Shown here: piece after piece, positions 26,150-35,444 of the stretch
How the letters are laid out: the number at the start of each line of letters is the position of its first letter
How positions within the stretch are numbered: position 1 is the first letter of the stretch
NCBI GenBank assembly: GCA_965267535.1
Contig: OZ254082.1
Location: 4,092,001-4,156,000 of the forward strand
Origin: CAXBNB01 sp965267535
GTDB lineage: Bacteria; Bacteroidota; Bacteroidia; Cytophagales; Cyclobacteriaceae
Direction of reading: 5' to 3'
Length of the DNA stretch: 64,000 nucleotides
Made by a program: the position numbers and the translations under genes
Notes under the pieces: model-generated
Databases searched by the model: none
Seen by the model: the letters and a program-made list of their open reading frames with translations, nothing else
Told to the model about the DNA's origin: nothing

Positions 26150-28219
26150 ATGCCACACTTACAGTTTGATTATTCCTCCTGGTTTATACTCATCTGCCTG
26201 CTTACTGGCGCGCTGTATGCTTTTTTGCTATACAGCAAAAAAGCCCCGTGGAGTAACAGCCTGAACAAACTACTGGCAGTAGCCCGCTTTGTAGTGGTGT
26301 CATTTATCGCTTTTTTGCTACTCAATCCGCTACTCAAGCAGTTTATAGATCAAATTGAAAAACCGGTGCTTGTGCTGGCAGTAGACAATTCACTCTCTGT
26401 AACCCACACCGTCGACAGTGTAGGGCAAAAAAACCTGGCGGCCTCTTTGGAGGAACAAATAAATAAAATAGCACAGGCCGATTATCAGGTAGCTGTTCAA
26501 ACTCTGAACCAAAGCAATATTACCCCTGATCAAATCACATTTGATCAGAAAACCACAGACATCAACTCCCTGCTACGAGATATTGCCACCCGCTACGATG
26601 GAAAAAATCTGGCCGGTACTATTCTCGTGTCTGACGGCAATTACAATCAGGGAGCTTCTCCTGCATTTTTCCCCTATCCCTTTCCTGTACATACCGTGGG
26701 CGTAGGCGACACCTCCCTCACTGCCGATCTGGCCATACAGCATGTGCTATACAACAAGATTGCCTACCAGGGCAATCAGTTTCCGGTAGTAGCTGAAATA
26801 ACCAATACAGGATTTGAAGGAAAAACGGCCACCGTGACAATCAATAAAGGAACAAAAACCCTGGCCAGCAAAACTGTAAACCTAACCAGCTCCAACGGCT
26901 TTTATTCAGTAGAATTTAAAATAGACGCCACTGAAAAGGGCATGCAACACTATCGGGTATCGGCTCTTTTGTCCGATGACGACATAACCGCCAACAACCA
27001 CAAAGACATCTTTATAGATGTGATCGATGGCAAACAAAAAATATTGATACTTGCTCTGGCTCCACACCCCGACATCAAAGCGTTACGGGCTGTGATTGAA
27101 ACCAACAAAAACTATGAGCTGGATATTTTTATACCGGGCTACAACACCCTGAAGAAAGAACCCTACGACCTGGTAATTGTGCATCAAAGTGGCGACCGCT
27201 TCAATCGTCTTGCTCAATATGTAAGGGATTTTTCAGAAAAGAAAACCCCTCTTTTTCATATCCTGGGACACCAGTCCAATGTCAATGCGGTAGCTAAAGC
27301 AGACCCAGGCTTTGCATTTACCCCTATAAGAAATCAACGGGATCAGGTAAGCCCTGTGCTCAATGATGATTTTCCAAAGTTTAAGATCGACCGTGCTCAC
27401 AATGATGTATTTAGCCAGTTTCCTACTTTGGATATACCCTATGGAGATTTAGCACTCGCTCCAAACAGCCACGCCCTACTCTACCAACGGGTGGGTAGTG
27501 TAACTACTGCCAAGCCTCTGCTGTATGTATCGAGCAACGATGATCAAAAGCTAGCCTACCTATTATCTGACGGCATCTGGCAATGGCGACTTCAGGAGTA
27601 TGCCAGCTTTGAAAATACCCATGCTTTTGATGACGTTTTCCTCAAACTCATACAATATCTGAGCACGCGTGAAGACAAACGTAAATTCAGAGTCTTTACT
27701 ACCGAAGACGAGTATTTCGACAATGAAGCTGTACAATTCGAAACCGAAGTGTACAACGACAGTTACGAGCGCATCTATGGCATGTCTGTCACTTTTCGCA
27801 TAACAAACGCTGAAGGCAATACTGCTGAGTATTCTTTTATCCCTTCTGAGGCTAATTCGACTTTTGAAGTATCCGGGCTGGAGCAGGGAGCATATACCTA
27901 CGAAGCGCGCACGATACGCGACGGCAAGTCCGAAGTGGTAAAAGGAAGGTTTACAGTAAAAAATCTCCAACTGGAACTTCTGGATCAACGTGCCAATTTT
28001 GAGCTTTTACGCCAGCTGTCTGCCAACACCGGAGGCACTTTTTACTCGCTGGCTGAGCTAACAAAACTCACAGCAGATATCACAAGTCAACCTGCCAAAG
28101 GAGTAGTGCACAGCACTGAAGATTTCTTTGCTCTTATCCACCTGCGCTGGTTGTTTTTCCTTCTCATGGGCCTGCTCACCATCGAGTGGTTCTGCCGCAA
28201 ATACAACGGTGGTTATTAA
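26150..28219 (+). CDS. Membrane protein with von Willebrand factor A-type domain
   Basis: A 689-residue protein from the ATG at 26150 (a TTG three codons earlier is possible). Two N-terminal transmembrane helices, then a VWA-like domain with metal-site pattern D-N-S-L-S (residues 79-83) and a later V-S-D-G-N-Y, a large periplasmic region with Ig-like strands, and a C-terminal membrane helix (W-L-F-F-L-L-M-G-L-L). This resembles BatA-like and glutamine-amidotransferase-like membrane proteins of Bacteroidota whose role is unknown. No MoxR ATPase or other Bat gene is adjacent. Confidence 0.8.
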   Translation: MPHLQFDYSSWFILICLLTGALYAFLLYSKKAPWSNSLNKLLAVARFVVVSFIAFLLLNPLLKQFIDQIEKPVLVLAVDNSLSVTHTVDSVGQKNLAASLEEQINKIAQADYQVAVQTLNQSNITPDQITFDQKTTDINSLLRDIATRYDGKNLAGTILVSDGNYNQGASPAFFPYPFPVHTVGVGDTSLTADLAIQHVLYNKIAYQGNQFPVVAEITNTGFEGKTATVTINKGTKTLASKTVNLTSSNGFYSVEFKIDATEKGMQHYRVSALLSDDDITANNHKDIFIDVIDGKQKILILALAPHPDIKALRAVIETNKNYELDIFIPGYNTLKKEPYDLVIVHQSGDRFNRLAQYVRDFSEKKTPLFHILGHQSNVNAVAKADPGFAFTPIRNQRDQVSPVLNDDFPKFKIDRAHNDVFSQFPTLDIPYGDLALAPNSHALLYQRVGSVTTAKPLLYVSSNDDQKLAYLLSDGIWQWRLQEYASFENTHAFDDVFLKLIQYLSTREDKRKFRVFTTEDEYFDNEAVQFETEVYNDSYERIYGMSVTFRITNAEGNTAEYSFIPSEANSTFEVSGLEQGAYTYEARTIRDGKSEVVKGRFTVKNLQLELLDQRANFELLRQLSANTGGTFYSLAELTKLTADITSQPAKGVVHSTEDFFALIHLRWLFFLLMGLLTIEWFCRKYNGGY

Positions 28220-28226
28220 ACGTTTT

Positions 28227-28700
28227 TCATGAAACAACGGCAATCTCCGCTTTGCAATCTATTGGGAAGTTGCAGGAGTTTGCTATAAAGCACTTTTGAT
28301 GCGCTATCGTATGCAACTGCTTTGCTCTGGTTATTGCTTCTGCTTGTCTTATGACCACTTTGGGGTATAGAGTGGCAGACAAAAAACGACCGCTTCCATC
28401 CTGCTTTTCTTCCATCTCTGCTTTAGGGGTGTCGGTATAGTTTTCTACCACTATCTGCTCTACCGCACACAGGTGCAGATACCAAAGCATGTGACATCCC
28501 GCTATCGAAGACAAAAACAACTCCTCAGGATTGTATCTTGTTTTATCTCCCAGAAACGACAAATCAGATGATGCCTCAATCTGCATATACTTATGCGGAG
28601 CTGCAATCAGAAACTCGCGACTATAAGCTTTATAGTCGCGAGTCCCCTGCCCTTTATTGCCTTTCCATGCTATGGATACTTCGTAATGGTGCGTTTTCAT
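28227..28700 (-). CDS. OsmC family peroxiredoxin-like protein
   Basis: OsmC/Ohr-fold protein of 157 residues that reduces organic peroxides in characterised members. Cys69 in I-A-G-C-H-M and Cys137 in H-Q-K-C-F-I-A are the two expected active-site cysteines, with N-P-E-E-L-F-L-S-S before the first. It is cytoplasmic. It sits 95 nt downstream of the divergent side of the sulfatase end and converges with the VWA gene across 7 nt. Confidence 0.92.
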   Translation of the reverse strand: MKTHHYEVSIAWKGNKGQGTRDYKAYSREFLIAAPHKYMQIEASSDLSFLGDKTRYNPEELFLSSIAGCHMLWYLHLCAVEQIVVENYTDTPKAEMEEKQDGSGRFLSATLYPKVVIRQAEAITRAKQLHTIAHQKCFIANSCNFPIDCKAEIAVVS

Positions 28701-28794
28701 TTGCTGTCATTTAGCCCTGCTAAAAAACTTCCGCTGACACAGAGCTCCATTTTTGCTACCTGCTGTCAACCTCCGACTGGCAGGCCACTTACAC

Positions 28795-30144
28795 CTACTT
28801 TGTCACTGACTGGTGCCACTGCTGGTATAGCGCCTGTAGCTCACGTACCTTAGCCGGGTTATCTGCGGCCAGATTTGTCAGTTCTTTGGGGTGTGTCTGC
28901 AGGTTTACCAAAAACAGGCTATCCTGCGGTGCTATTACAGCTACACCTGTAGGATCTATCGGATTTTTTAGCAGTTTCCAATCTCCACTGCGTACTGCCC
29001 ATCGGTTTTTATTGGAGTACCAGTAGAGTGTTTCGTGGTGTTTTGCTTTTTTGTTACCGATTACTTTCTTCAGGCTTCTGCCTTCAAATTGTTCTTCTTC
29101 GTATGATATACCACACAAATCCAGGATGGTAGGAAACCAATCCATATTGATACAGGCTTGTTCGCGAACTTCATCTTCAGGCAATTTTTTGGGCCAGTTG
29201 ATGATGGCCGGCACACGAATACCACCTTCAAAAAGCGAAAATTTAGCTCCACGGTAAATACCGGCACTGCCTCCTCCACTAAAGGTGCGCACCTCTACAG
29301 AGTGGCCATGATCCGATTGGAAAATGATGATGGTGTTGTCTCTCAAGCCGGTTTCCTCAAGCTTTTTCATAAGCATACCTATGCGCTCATCGACTGTGCT
29401 TACGCACGCTGCATACATATTTCTCGGGCTGGGCAGGTCTTTGTAGTGCTCTCTCCATTTGTCTGTACCCTGCAGCGGATAGTGAGGCAAATTCATTGCA
29501 TAATACATAAAGAAGGGGCTGTCCTTATTTTCGTCGATAAATGCGTTGGCTTTTTCTACCAACATATCAGGAAAAAACTCCCCGTCTTTCCATACTTCTT
29601 TATTGTTTTCCCACAGGTCGTGGTGGTTGGGTCCTGCCCAGTAAAAAAAGTGCGAATAGTTATCGATGCAGCCTCCGTGGTGACCAAATGCATAATCAAA
29701 TCCCTGTGCATTGGGTACCGTTTTGTCTGTGTGCCCCAGATGCCACTTGCCTATGAGTGCTGTTTTGTAGCCATTTTCTTTTAGTGTTTCGGCTATGGTT
29801 ACCTGATCAGTTGGCAAGCCTATCTTGTTGGTGTTGTGAGGCAAGCCGGCTGCCAGGGGTGTTTTGCCTGTAAGCAAAGCTGCCCGGGAAGGCGAGCATA
29901 CGGGCGCTGCAGCATAAAACTGTGTAAACTTTACACCTGTCTTAGCCAGCTGATCTATGTTGGGCGTATACAAATCTTTGGCGCCAAATGTATTGGCATC
30001 TATGGTGCCCTGATCGTCGGTGTAAATGATGATTACATTGGGCTTGCGGTCGGCGGCTCGGGCTTGCGTGCCCAGCACTGCCATAAGCAACAAGCTAACT
30101 AAAAACGCTGTTGCTGTTAAGGGATTCTTTCTCGTGATGTGCAT
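28795..30144 (-). CDS. Exported sulfatase (family S1)
   Basis: A 449-residue periplasmic arylsulfatase-fold enzyme. Signal peptide 1-30 (ends A-R-A-A). Metal-binding Asp43 and Asp44 in Y-T-D-D-Q-G, and the formylglycine motif C-S-P-S-R with Cys83 to be converted by a maturase; L-T-G-K-T follows as expected. Later H-H-G-G, K-W-H-L-G-H and S-D-H-G-H are conserved metal or substrate residues. S1 sulfatases remove sulfate from polysaccharides or aryl esters; the target cannot be read here, and no SusC/SusD pair is near. Confidence 0.93.
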   Translation of the reverse strand: MHITRKNPLTATAFLVSLLLMAVLGTQARAADRKPNVIIIYTDDQGTIDANTFGAKDLYTPNIDQLAKTGVKFTQFYAAAPVCSPSRAALLTGKTPLAAGLPHNTNKIGLPTDQVTIAETLKENGYKTALIGKWHLGHTDKTVPNAQGFDYAFGHHGGCIDNYSHFFYWAGPNHHDLWENNKEVWKDGEFFPDMLVEKANAFIDENKDSPFFMYYAMNLPHYPLQGTDKWREHYKDLPSPRNMYAACVSTVDERIGMLMKKLEETGLRDNTIIIFQSDHGHSVEVRTFSGGGSAGIYRGAKFSLFEGGIRVPAIINWPKKLPEDEVREQACINMDWFPTILDLCGISYEEEQFEGRSLKKVIGNKKAKHHETLYWYSNKNRWAVRSGDWKLLKNPIDPTGVAVIAPQDSLFLVNLQTHPKELTNLAADNPAKVRELQALYQQWHQSVTK

Positions 30145-30173
30145 TATAGTTGTATCTGATACGGTTGAAAATT

Positions 30174-30205
30174 CGAAAATAGCCTTTTAAACACTACATA
30201 TCAAA
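30174..30205 (-). promoter_or_regulatory. Promoter of the sulfatase gene
   Basis: On the minus strand TTTG (30202-30205), a 20-nt spacer and TATTTTCG (30174-30181), 7 of 8 matches to the -7 consensus, about 29 nt before the start. Confidence 0.5.
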
Positions 30206-30301
30206 TACTTACAGGCTTATCACAGGCAAATTGCAAAACATCCTCCCGGAAGTATTTCCCTGACCATGTTTTGTTAGAACCATCTTTTGCGTTTTTTACC
30301 C

Positions 30302-30519
30302 ATAAAACCAACAACCTGACGACAACCTAAGCACGGTTATGAAGGGCTTTTCGCATGTTTTTTCTGTACTTAAAAGAAACATTTACACCAGCTCACGACT
30401 TGCACCTCTCTCGTAGATGCAGGCCCATCTTCAAAAAGAATCTTTTCCCACGTGCCCAAAAAATCAACAAAAAACACTTTGATGCTTGTCTCCGTCGTAT
30501 ATCAGGCTGTTGGTTTTAT
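30302..30519. repeat. 218-nt segment bounded by an 18-nt inverted repeat
   Basis: ATAAAACCAACAaCCTGA at 30302-30319 is matched on the other strand at 30502-30519 with one difference (g for a). The inside has no open frame. It could be a small non-autonomous element or a long-range RNA stem. Confidence 0.45.
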
Positions 30520-30541
30520 TTACTTTAGCGCCCCCTGCTTA

Positions 30542-31876
30542 CTATTCTGTGCTGGCATTGATTTTATACCAGTTTACATTTCTGGTAAAGTACATGGTTA
30601 TGGCTAAAATGGCTGTAAGTCCTACACTACCCAGCAGCAGTGCGTAATCCGACAGCTGAAGTGTAATATACATAAAACCATAGATGCCGACCAGTGTCAA
30701 TGTAAGTATATAGGTTTGTTTCCGGGTTTTAAACACGCTCAAAGAGTATAGGGATATCATTGCAACTATACCCAGCGATGACGTAGCGTATGCCATGTTA
30801 AATGCCACATGCTCTGACAGAGAAACTAAAAGAACGTAGAACAGACACAGGCTCAAACCAACCAAAGCATACTGAAAGGGGTGAATTTTTCTTTTCAGGA
30901 GAATCTCTACCAAAAAGAAAATCAAAAAAGTAAGTGCAATGGTCATAGCTGCGTACTTGGCCGAGCGAGTCGACTTCTGGTAATCATCGAGGGGTAGTAT
31001 AAGATCTACCCCAAATGCTGCTTCCTGCATACTTTGTTTGTAGTTGGCATCTACCCACGACTGGGGAAAGTTTCTATTGAGTTGCAAAATTTGCCAGGAA
31101 GCTTCGAAACCTTCATCCGAAACCGACCTTTGATCCGGCAAAAAATTCCCATTGAAACTAGGTGCTTTCCAGGTGGAAGCAAGGTGTACATCGGTAGTTT
31201 TTCCCAGCGGTACAAAAGACAGGTTTTGGCTTCCTTGCAGTGCCAGCGAAAAACGAAATGGCACAACTTTATTTTTTTCAGAAATGATACCAGGCAAATC
31301 CACTGTTACTCCCGAATAAATCATTTCGGGCAACCTCGATCCCGGCTTTACCTGCAAAGGTTCATCGCCCCATTCAAAACGAATTTGCTGCTGAATACCC
31401 TTCAAATCAGAAATACCAATTGTCAGAAAAGCCTTGTCGTACAGTATTGCTTTCAGGTTAGTCGCATCTACCTTCTCTGCCAAATCAAAATTGCCTGTCA
31501 CAACCATATCGGATTCATACACCACCACCTCATATATTCCTCTTCTGAGTTGCCTGGGAGCTACCTCTGCGTCTACTTTTACATGCTCCGGCAACAAGTG
31601 CCAATACTTTTGTGTTCTCACTATCTTTTCGTCTACCTCATATTCATACACAAGAGGTATAGTAAGAATAGGCCCATTGAGCTGCTGTCTGCCCGCCCAT
31701 TTTGCACTTACCTCCGCTATTGCTTCGTTGTTTAGTTGCTCTCTTTCGCTAATTATCGTCCTGATCATAGAAGACGGTATCAGCAACAACAGCATCAAAA
31801 TGATGATAGTAATAAATTTGAGTGTAACCGAATTCTTAATCCAGTTATTCACTTTGTCCAATGGATTGTTTTGCAT
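30542..31876 (-). CDS. creD: CreD family inner-membrane protein
   Basis: A 444-residue membrane protein of the CreD family, linked in other bacteria to envelope integrity. One N-terminal helix (about 18-40), a periplasmic domain of about 250 residues beginning R-Q-Q-L-N-G-P-I-L-T-I-P, and a bundle of five or six helices in the last 150 residues. It lies 50 nt downstream of a winged-helix regulator gene, with an operator-like palindrome 15 nt before its start that also occurs before the regulator operon. Confidence 0.92.
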   Translation of the reverse strand: MQNNPLDKVNNWIKNSVTLKFITIIILMLLLLIPSSMIRTIISEREQLNNEAIAEVSAKWAGRQQLNGPILTIPLVYEYEVDEKIVRTQKYWHLLPEHVKVDAEVAPRQLRRGIYEVVVYESDMVVTGNFDLAEKVDATNLKAILYDKAFLTIGISDLKGIQQQIRFEWGDEPLQVKPGSRLPEMIYSGVTVDLPGIISEKNKVVPFRFSLALQGSQNLSFVPLGKTTDVHLASTWKAPSFNGNFLPDQRSVSDEGFEASWQILQLNRNFPQSWVDANYKQSMQEAAFGVDLILPLDDYQKSTRSAKYAAMTIALTFLIFFLVEILLKRKIHPFQYALVGLSLCLFYVLLVSLSEHVAFNMAYATSSLGIVAMISLYSLSVFKTRKQTYILTLTLVGIYGFMYITLQLSDYALLLGSVGLTAILAITMYFTRNVNWYKINASTE

Positions 31877-31890
31877 GTTTTAATATTTAA

Positions 31891-31911
31891 AAGTACTTTG
31901 TATTTCAAAGT
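31891..31911. promoter_or_regulatory. Operator-like palindrome upstream of creD
   Basis: ACTTTG (31895-31900)-N5-CAAAGT (31906-31911), preceded by AAGT. The same element occurs at 32835-32855 with only two differences over 25 nt including flanks. Likely bound by the winged-helix regulator encoded between them. Confidence 0.65.
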
Positions 31912-31926
31912 TTAAAGAGAAAAAAA

Positions 31927-32217
31927 TTATTCGAGAAGCTTTTCGATGGCTTTTATATGCTTAACAAATGCATCCCTACCCTCCGGAGTAACTTTATATT
32001 TCGTATTGGGTTTTCTGTTTACAAACTCCTTGGTAAAGGACACATATTTATTTTTTTCTAAAGATTTAAGATGGCTGGCAAGGTTTCCATCCGTTACACC
32101 CAACAGCTCTTTTAGTGTGTTGAAGTCGAGGTAATCATTAACCATCAGTGCAGACATGACTCCTAACCTGACTTTATTTTCAAATGCCTTATTTAAATCC
32201 TGTAGTATATTCTTCAC
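31927..32217 (-). CDS. Winged-helix transcriptional regulator
   Basis: A 96-residue DNA-binding protein of the small winged-helix family (HTH_34/PadR-like). Helix-turn-helix: F-N-T-L-K-E-L-L-G-V-T-D-G-N-L-A-S-H-L-K-S-L, then a wing K-Y-V-S-F-T-K...K-Y-K-V-T-P-E-G. It overlaps the upstream membrane-protein gene by 4 nt, so both come from one message. The paired palindromes before this operon and before creD make autoregulation and control of creD likely. Confidence 0.9.
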   Translation of the reverse strand: MKNILQDLNKAFENKVRLGVMSALMVNDYLDFNTLKELLGVTDGNLASHLKSLEKNKYVSFTKEFVNRKPNTKYKVTPEGRDAFVKHIKAIEKLLE

Positions 32218-32831
32218 GACCTGTACTTAAGATGCATAAGGACTCCATAGACAATATGGAGAACACCAAATCCTAAGGCCCAAAACAAAAGTCCGTACCC
32301 TATAAAATGTGTAGCGAGCAAACCTAATCCAATTTCAAACAACCCCAAACTTCTGATTTCACCCAAAGTATATTTACTGGCATTGACCAACGCCAGTCCG
32401 TAAAAGATCAAAGTAAGTGGAGCAACAAGCCCTACAAATCCCTTGAATAAGAACAGCAGGCACAATATGCCTCCTACCACCAATGGAATGGCCAGGTTGA
32501 TTAGCAAACGCTTAGTTTGAGCTGTCCAAACAGGCTGTCCCTGCCTGGATGATTCACGCGAGGTAAAGTACACACAGGAAATTATCGATAGAAACAAGAC
32601 CGACAGGGCTATGGCTATAAGTGTTTGCAGGGCTTCCGATGTGATCACTACCTTACCAAAGGTCATGTAATTGTACGAAGCATACACAGTGCGGTAGGCC
32701 AGATAAGCACCAACTAACGCAATAGAACCTGTAGATATACCGGCAAGACCGCTTAAAGAAATAAATCGGGACGACCGACTCATCATCTCTTTAATGTCTT
32801 TTAAATCTTCAATGTATTTTTTATTTTCCAT
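32214..32831 (-). CDS. Multi-pass membrane protein of the regulator operon
   Basis: 205 residues from the ATG at 32831; the longer frame to 32909 runs through the promoter and operator. A short charged N-terminus (about 1-25) is followed by six or so hydrophobic helices ending in L-L-F-W-A-L-G-F-G-V-L-H-I-V-Y-G. The same arrangement, a membrane protein ahead of a small winged-helix gene, is common in Bacteroidota. Function unknown; a partner or sensor for the regulator is an inference. Confidence 0.8.
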   Translation of the reverse strand: MENKKYIEDLKDIKEMMSRSSRFISLSGLAGISTGSIALVGAYLAYRTVYASYNYMTFGKVVITSEALQTLIAIALSVLFLSIISCVYFTSRESSRQGQPVWTAQTKRLLINLAIPLVVGGILCLLFLFKGFVGLVAPLTLIFYGLALVNASKYTLGEIRSLGLFEIGLGLLATHFIGYGLLFWALGFGVLHIVYGVLMHLKYRS

Positions 32832-32834
32832 TAA

Positions 32835-32855
32835 AAGTACTTTGTTATTCAAAGT
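32835..32855. promoter_or_regulatory. Operator-like palindrome upstream of the regulator operon
   Basis: ACTTTG (32839-32844)-N5-CAAAGT (32850-32855), 4 nt from the start codon at 32831. On the minus strand one half-site doubles as TTACTTTG, a near-match to the -7 promoter box, so bound protein would block transcription. Confidence 0.65.
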
Positions 32856-32930
32856 AAGGTAAAAATAATAAAGCATAAAAGCAGTAGTCAACATTTTTTT
32901 TATTTTCACAACGCGTTTTAATGATATACT

Positions 32931-33398
32931 ATGACTAACAATGAGCTACTCATACTCAACCTCCGGGAAATAAGAAGAAGAAGCATCCGCCTGTGGGAAG
33001 GGCTGGAGCAAAAAAATTTTGATTGGAAACCGGACCCTTCCGCTATGACAGCCTCTGAGATTATTCGTCATGTGTTGAGTGCAGACTGTGGATGGAATGT
33101 CATCATCAATCAGCAAGACATATCGTCGTTTCATTCGCCCTGGGAAGGAAAGCCTTTCCATTCTTTAAAGGATGAACTTGAATTTGCAAAACCTCAACGC
33201 GAAGCATTGCTGAACTCTATTCGAAAGTTCACAACCGACGAACTGGCCAGCACAGACATTACACACCCAGGCACACAAACGCAAAGAAAATTGGGAGATT
33301 ATATTATGCGGATTGGATACCATGAATCCGTGCATGCCGGCCAGTTTATGTCCTACCTACGTGGTATGGGTGCAAAACGGCCGTTTATTTGGGATTAA
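32931..33398 (+). CDS. DinB family protein
   Basis: A 155-residue four-helix-bundle protein of the DinB/YfiT-like family. The three metal-binding histidines expected of the fold fit H-V-L-S-A-D near 48 and G-Y-H-E-S-V-H-A-G-Q near 130-138. Members are often thiol-dependent hydrolases or transferases; the substrate is unknown. Divergent from the regulator operon, with about 100 nt between starts, so the operator could also affect it. Confidence 0.85.
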   Translation: MTNNELLILNLREIRRRSIRLWEGLEQKNFDWKPDPSAMTASEIIRHVLSADCGWNVIINQQDISSFHSPWEGKPFHSLKDELEFAKPQREALLNSIRKFTTDELASTDITHPGTQTQRKLGDYIMRIGYHESVHAGQFMSYLRGMGAKRPFIWD

Positions 33399-33492
33399 TG
33401 TCAGCAATACTCCTTTCCAACAAAAAACTCAACAGGAGTTTGACACTATTCAGATCATAAAATGGTTATATTTAAACAAATAATAACCCAAT

Positions 33493-34695
33493 ATGATAAA
33501 GCCAGAAATACCCGCATATGAAAAAGAAAGGCTAAAAGAACTCAAGTCATACAACATTCTCGACACCTTATCAGAAGCTGATTACAACAACCTGACAGCC
33601 ATAGCATCTCAGATATGTGGCACGCCCATAGCACTCATTAGTTTAGTCGACGACAAAAGACAGTGGTTTAAATCTCATCATGGACTAGATGCCACGGAGA
33701 CACCAAAAGAATATGCTTTTTGTGCTCATGCCATCAATTATCCAAACAAGGACTTTATCATAGAAGACGCACGGGAAGATGAACGATTTCACGACAACCC
33801 TCTGGTGGTGGGTGATCCAGAAGTCATCTTCTATGCCGGCATCCCTCTCAAGGGAGAAAATGACCTACCTCTGGGCACATTGTGCGTGATCGACCACAAG
33901 CCACGACAGCTCAACGATCAACAGAAAAAATCACTCAGGGCACTTTCGGAGCAGGTAATGAACCTGATGAAACTTCGTAAAAAACAGAACCAGCTGGAAA
34001 AAGCTTTATCAGAACTAAATGGCAAAAACAAAGAGCTGCAAAACTTTGCTCACATCACAGCCCACGACCTGAAGTCTCCATTAAACACCATTTCGAATCT
34101 GATAAATATTGTCCGCACAGATCATAGCAATCAAATACCACCAGATGGCTTAGCTATTCTCGAAATGGTACAATCTTCCAGCGATCACCTAAAGGGGCTG
34201 ATCAATAGCCTGCTGGAGTACAGCAAAAATGTGCATTCGGTAAAGCAGGAAAAAACAACAGTGAACTTGCTGGCATTAAAAAACACACTAGAAGAACTCG
34301 TAACTTCAAGGGTTAATTGCTCCATTACCCTCAACAGCCCCTTGGAGGAAATACAAACCAATGCCACTGCACTAGAGCAAATACTCATCAACCTTACCTC
34401 CAATGCCATCAAATACAACGAAAAGGACGAGATCAAAATAGAAATTGGAGCAGTTGAAACCGGTACTCACTTCCTGTTTTATGTCAAAGACAATGGCCCA
34501 GGAATTGAGACAAGCAAGCACGAAGAAATATTTGAAATATTCAAAACACTAACTGCCATAGACCGCTTTGGAGAAAAAGGAAATGGCATTGGTCTGGCTA
34601 CTGTAAAGAAAGTAGTAGAAGCACTGGGAGGCACTATTCATCTGGAGTCATCACCCGGAAAAGGGGCCACTTTTCATTTTACGTTGGAAAAATAA
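33493..34695 (+). CDS. GAF-domain sensor histidine kinase
   Basis: A 400-residue cytoplasmic kinase. GAF domain about 20-165 (A-L-I-S-L-V-D-D-K-R-Q-W-F-K, Y-A-F-C-A-H-A-I, L-G-T-L-C-V-I-D), a short coiled coil, HisKA with phosphorylated His191 in T-A-H-D-L-K-S-P, and HATPase with N-A-I-K-Y-N, D-N-G-P-G-I and G-I-G-L motifs. No membrane segment. No response regulator gene is adjacent, so it probably feeds a distant partner. Confidence 0.94.
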   Translation: MIKPEIPAYEKERLKELKSYNILDTLSEADYNNLTAIASQICGTPIALISLVDDKRQWFKSHHGLDATETPKEYAFCAHAINYPNKDFIIEDAREDERFHDNPLVVGDPEVIFYAGIPLKGENDLPLGTLCVIDHKPRQLNDQQKKSLRALSEQVMNLMKLRKKQNQLEKALSELNGKNKELQNFAHITAHDLKSPLNTISNLINIVRTDHSNQIPPDGLAILEMVQSSSDHLKGLINSLLEYSKNVHSVKQEKTTVNLLALKNTLEELVTSRVNCSITLNSPLEEIQTNATALEQILINLTSNAIKYNEKDEIKIEIGAVETGTHFLFYVKDNGPGIETSKHEEIFEIFKTLTAIDRFGEKGNGIGLATVKKVVEALGGTIHLESSPGKGATFHFTLEK

Positions 34696-34711
34696 ACCCC
34701 GGCACGGCACG

Positions 34712-35443
34712 CTACTCTAGCTGAAAATTGTCCATCTGAAAATCCTCCACAAAACCCAACCGCTCATATATGCCCCTACCCAGAGCAGATGCCTGTAATA
34801 CCATCAACCTCCCCTGCTCAGCCACAGCCTTGTTTATTAGCTTTCTCATAATCTGCTCAGCATACCCCTTCCTTCGCATGCCGGGAGGCACACCCACACT
34901 ATGCACACCTACTGTATGCCCCGTTTTGTATAGTATGGCTGTACCCACTACATCTACCCCAACATAAGCCAAATAGTACTCCACTTTGTCGCAGGTGTGC
35001 ATCACCACTTTCGCCGAAAGGGAATACTTAAAAGCACTTTCGAACACATCGGACCAAACGGCTGCATCGCTGCTCTGAGTCACTCTTTTCAATACAATCC
35101 GATCATCAGCATCTACCTTTTGAGTAAGGGGTAGACTCATTCCCACCTGAGAAAACTTCAACACAAAGCCATTACCATCCAGCTCTGGCTTTTTCTCTCC
35201 CGTATGCCAATATGAAAAAGTAAGCACCTGCAATGAAGACCGCATAAGCTTCTGTGCGGTTTGTAGAGCTTCGCCATCCAACAAAGCATTTGCACCCTGC
35301 CTCAGCCATATCTTATTGGGCCAGGCACCATCACTAGCCGCGCTTATTCCCCACATATCTGAAGGGAAATCTTCTTCGGAAACCACTCCCACACACTCCC
35401 ACAAGGAAGTAAGGTTGTCAATATTTGCTTTAACTCGATTCAT
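34712..35443 (-). CDS. GNAT family N-acetyltransferase
   Basis: A 243-residue protein whose C-terminal 120 residues form a GNAT domain: V-G-V-P-P-G-M-R-R-K-G-Y-A is the acetyl-CoA motif, followed by L-Q-A-S-A-L-G-R-G-I-Y-E-R-L-G-F. The N-terminal half is a second, degenerate domain. Last gene of a three-gene operon with a transporter and a nitroreductase. Substrate unknown. Confidence 0.87.
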   Translation of the reverse strand: MNRVKANIDNLTSLWECVGVVSEEDFPSDMWGISAASDGAWPNKIWLRQGANALLDGEALQTAQKLMRSSLQVLTFSYWHTGEKKPELDGNGFVLKFSQVGMSLPLTQKVDADDRIVLKRVTQSSDAAVWSDVFESAFKYSLSAKVVMHTCDKVEYYLAYVGVDVVGTAILYKTGHTVGVHSVGVPPGMRRKGYAEQIMRKLINKAVAEQGRLMVLQASALGRGIYERLGFVEDFQMDNFQLE

Positions 35444-35444
35444 T

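Larger units (their letters stand above)
30145..30541. other. 397-nt gap without a gene
   Basis: Contains the sulfatase promoter at its left end and an 18-nt inverted repeat pair spanning 30302-30519. No coding signal on either strand. Confidence 0.6.

Noticed and set aside
31034..31735. 233-residue open frame antisense to creD
   Set aside because: Cys/Arg/Ser-rich translation without a recognisable domain; creD on the other strand is well supported.
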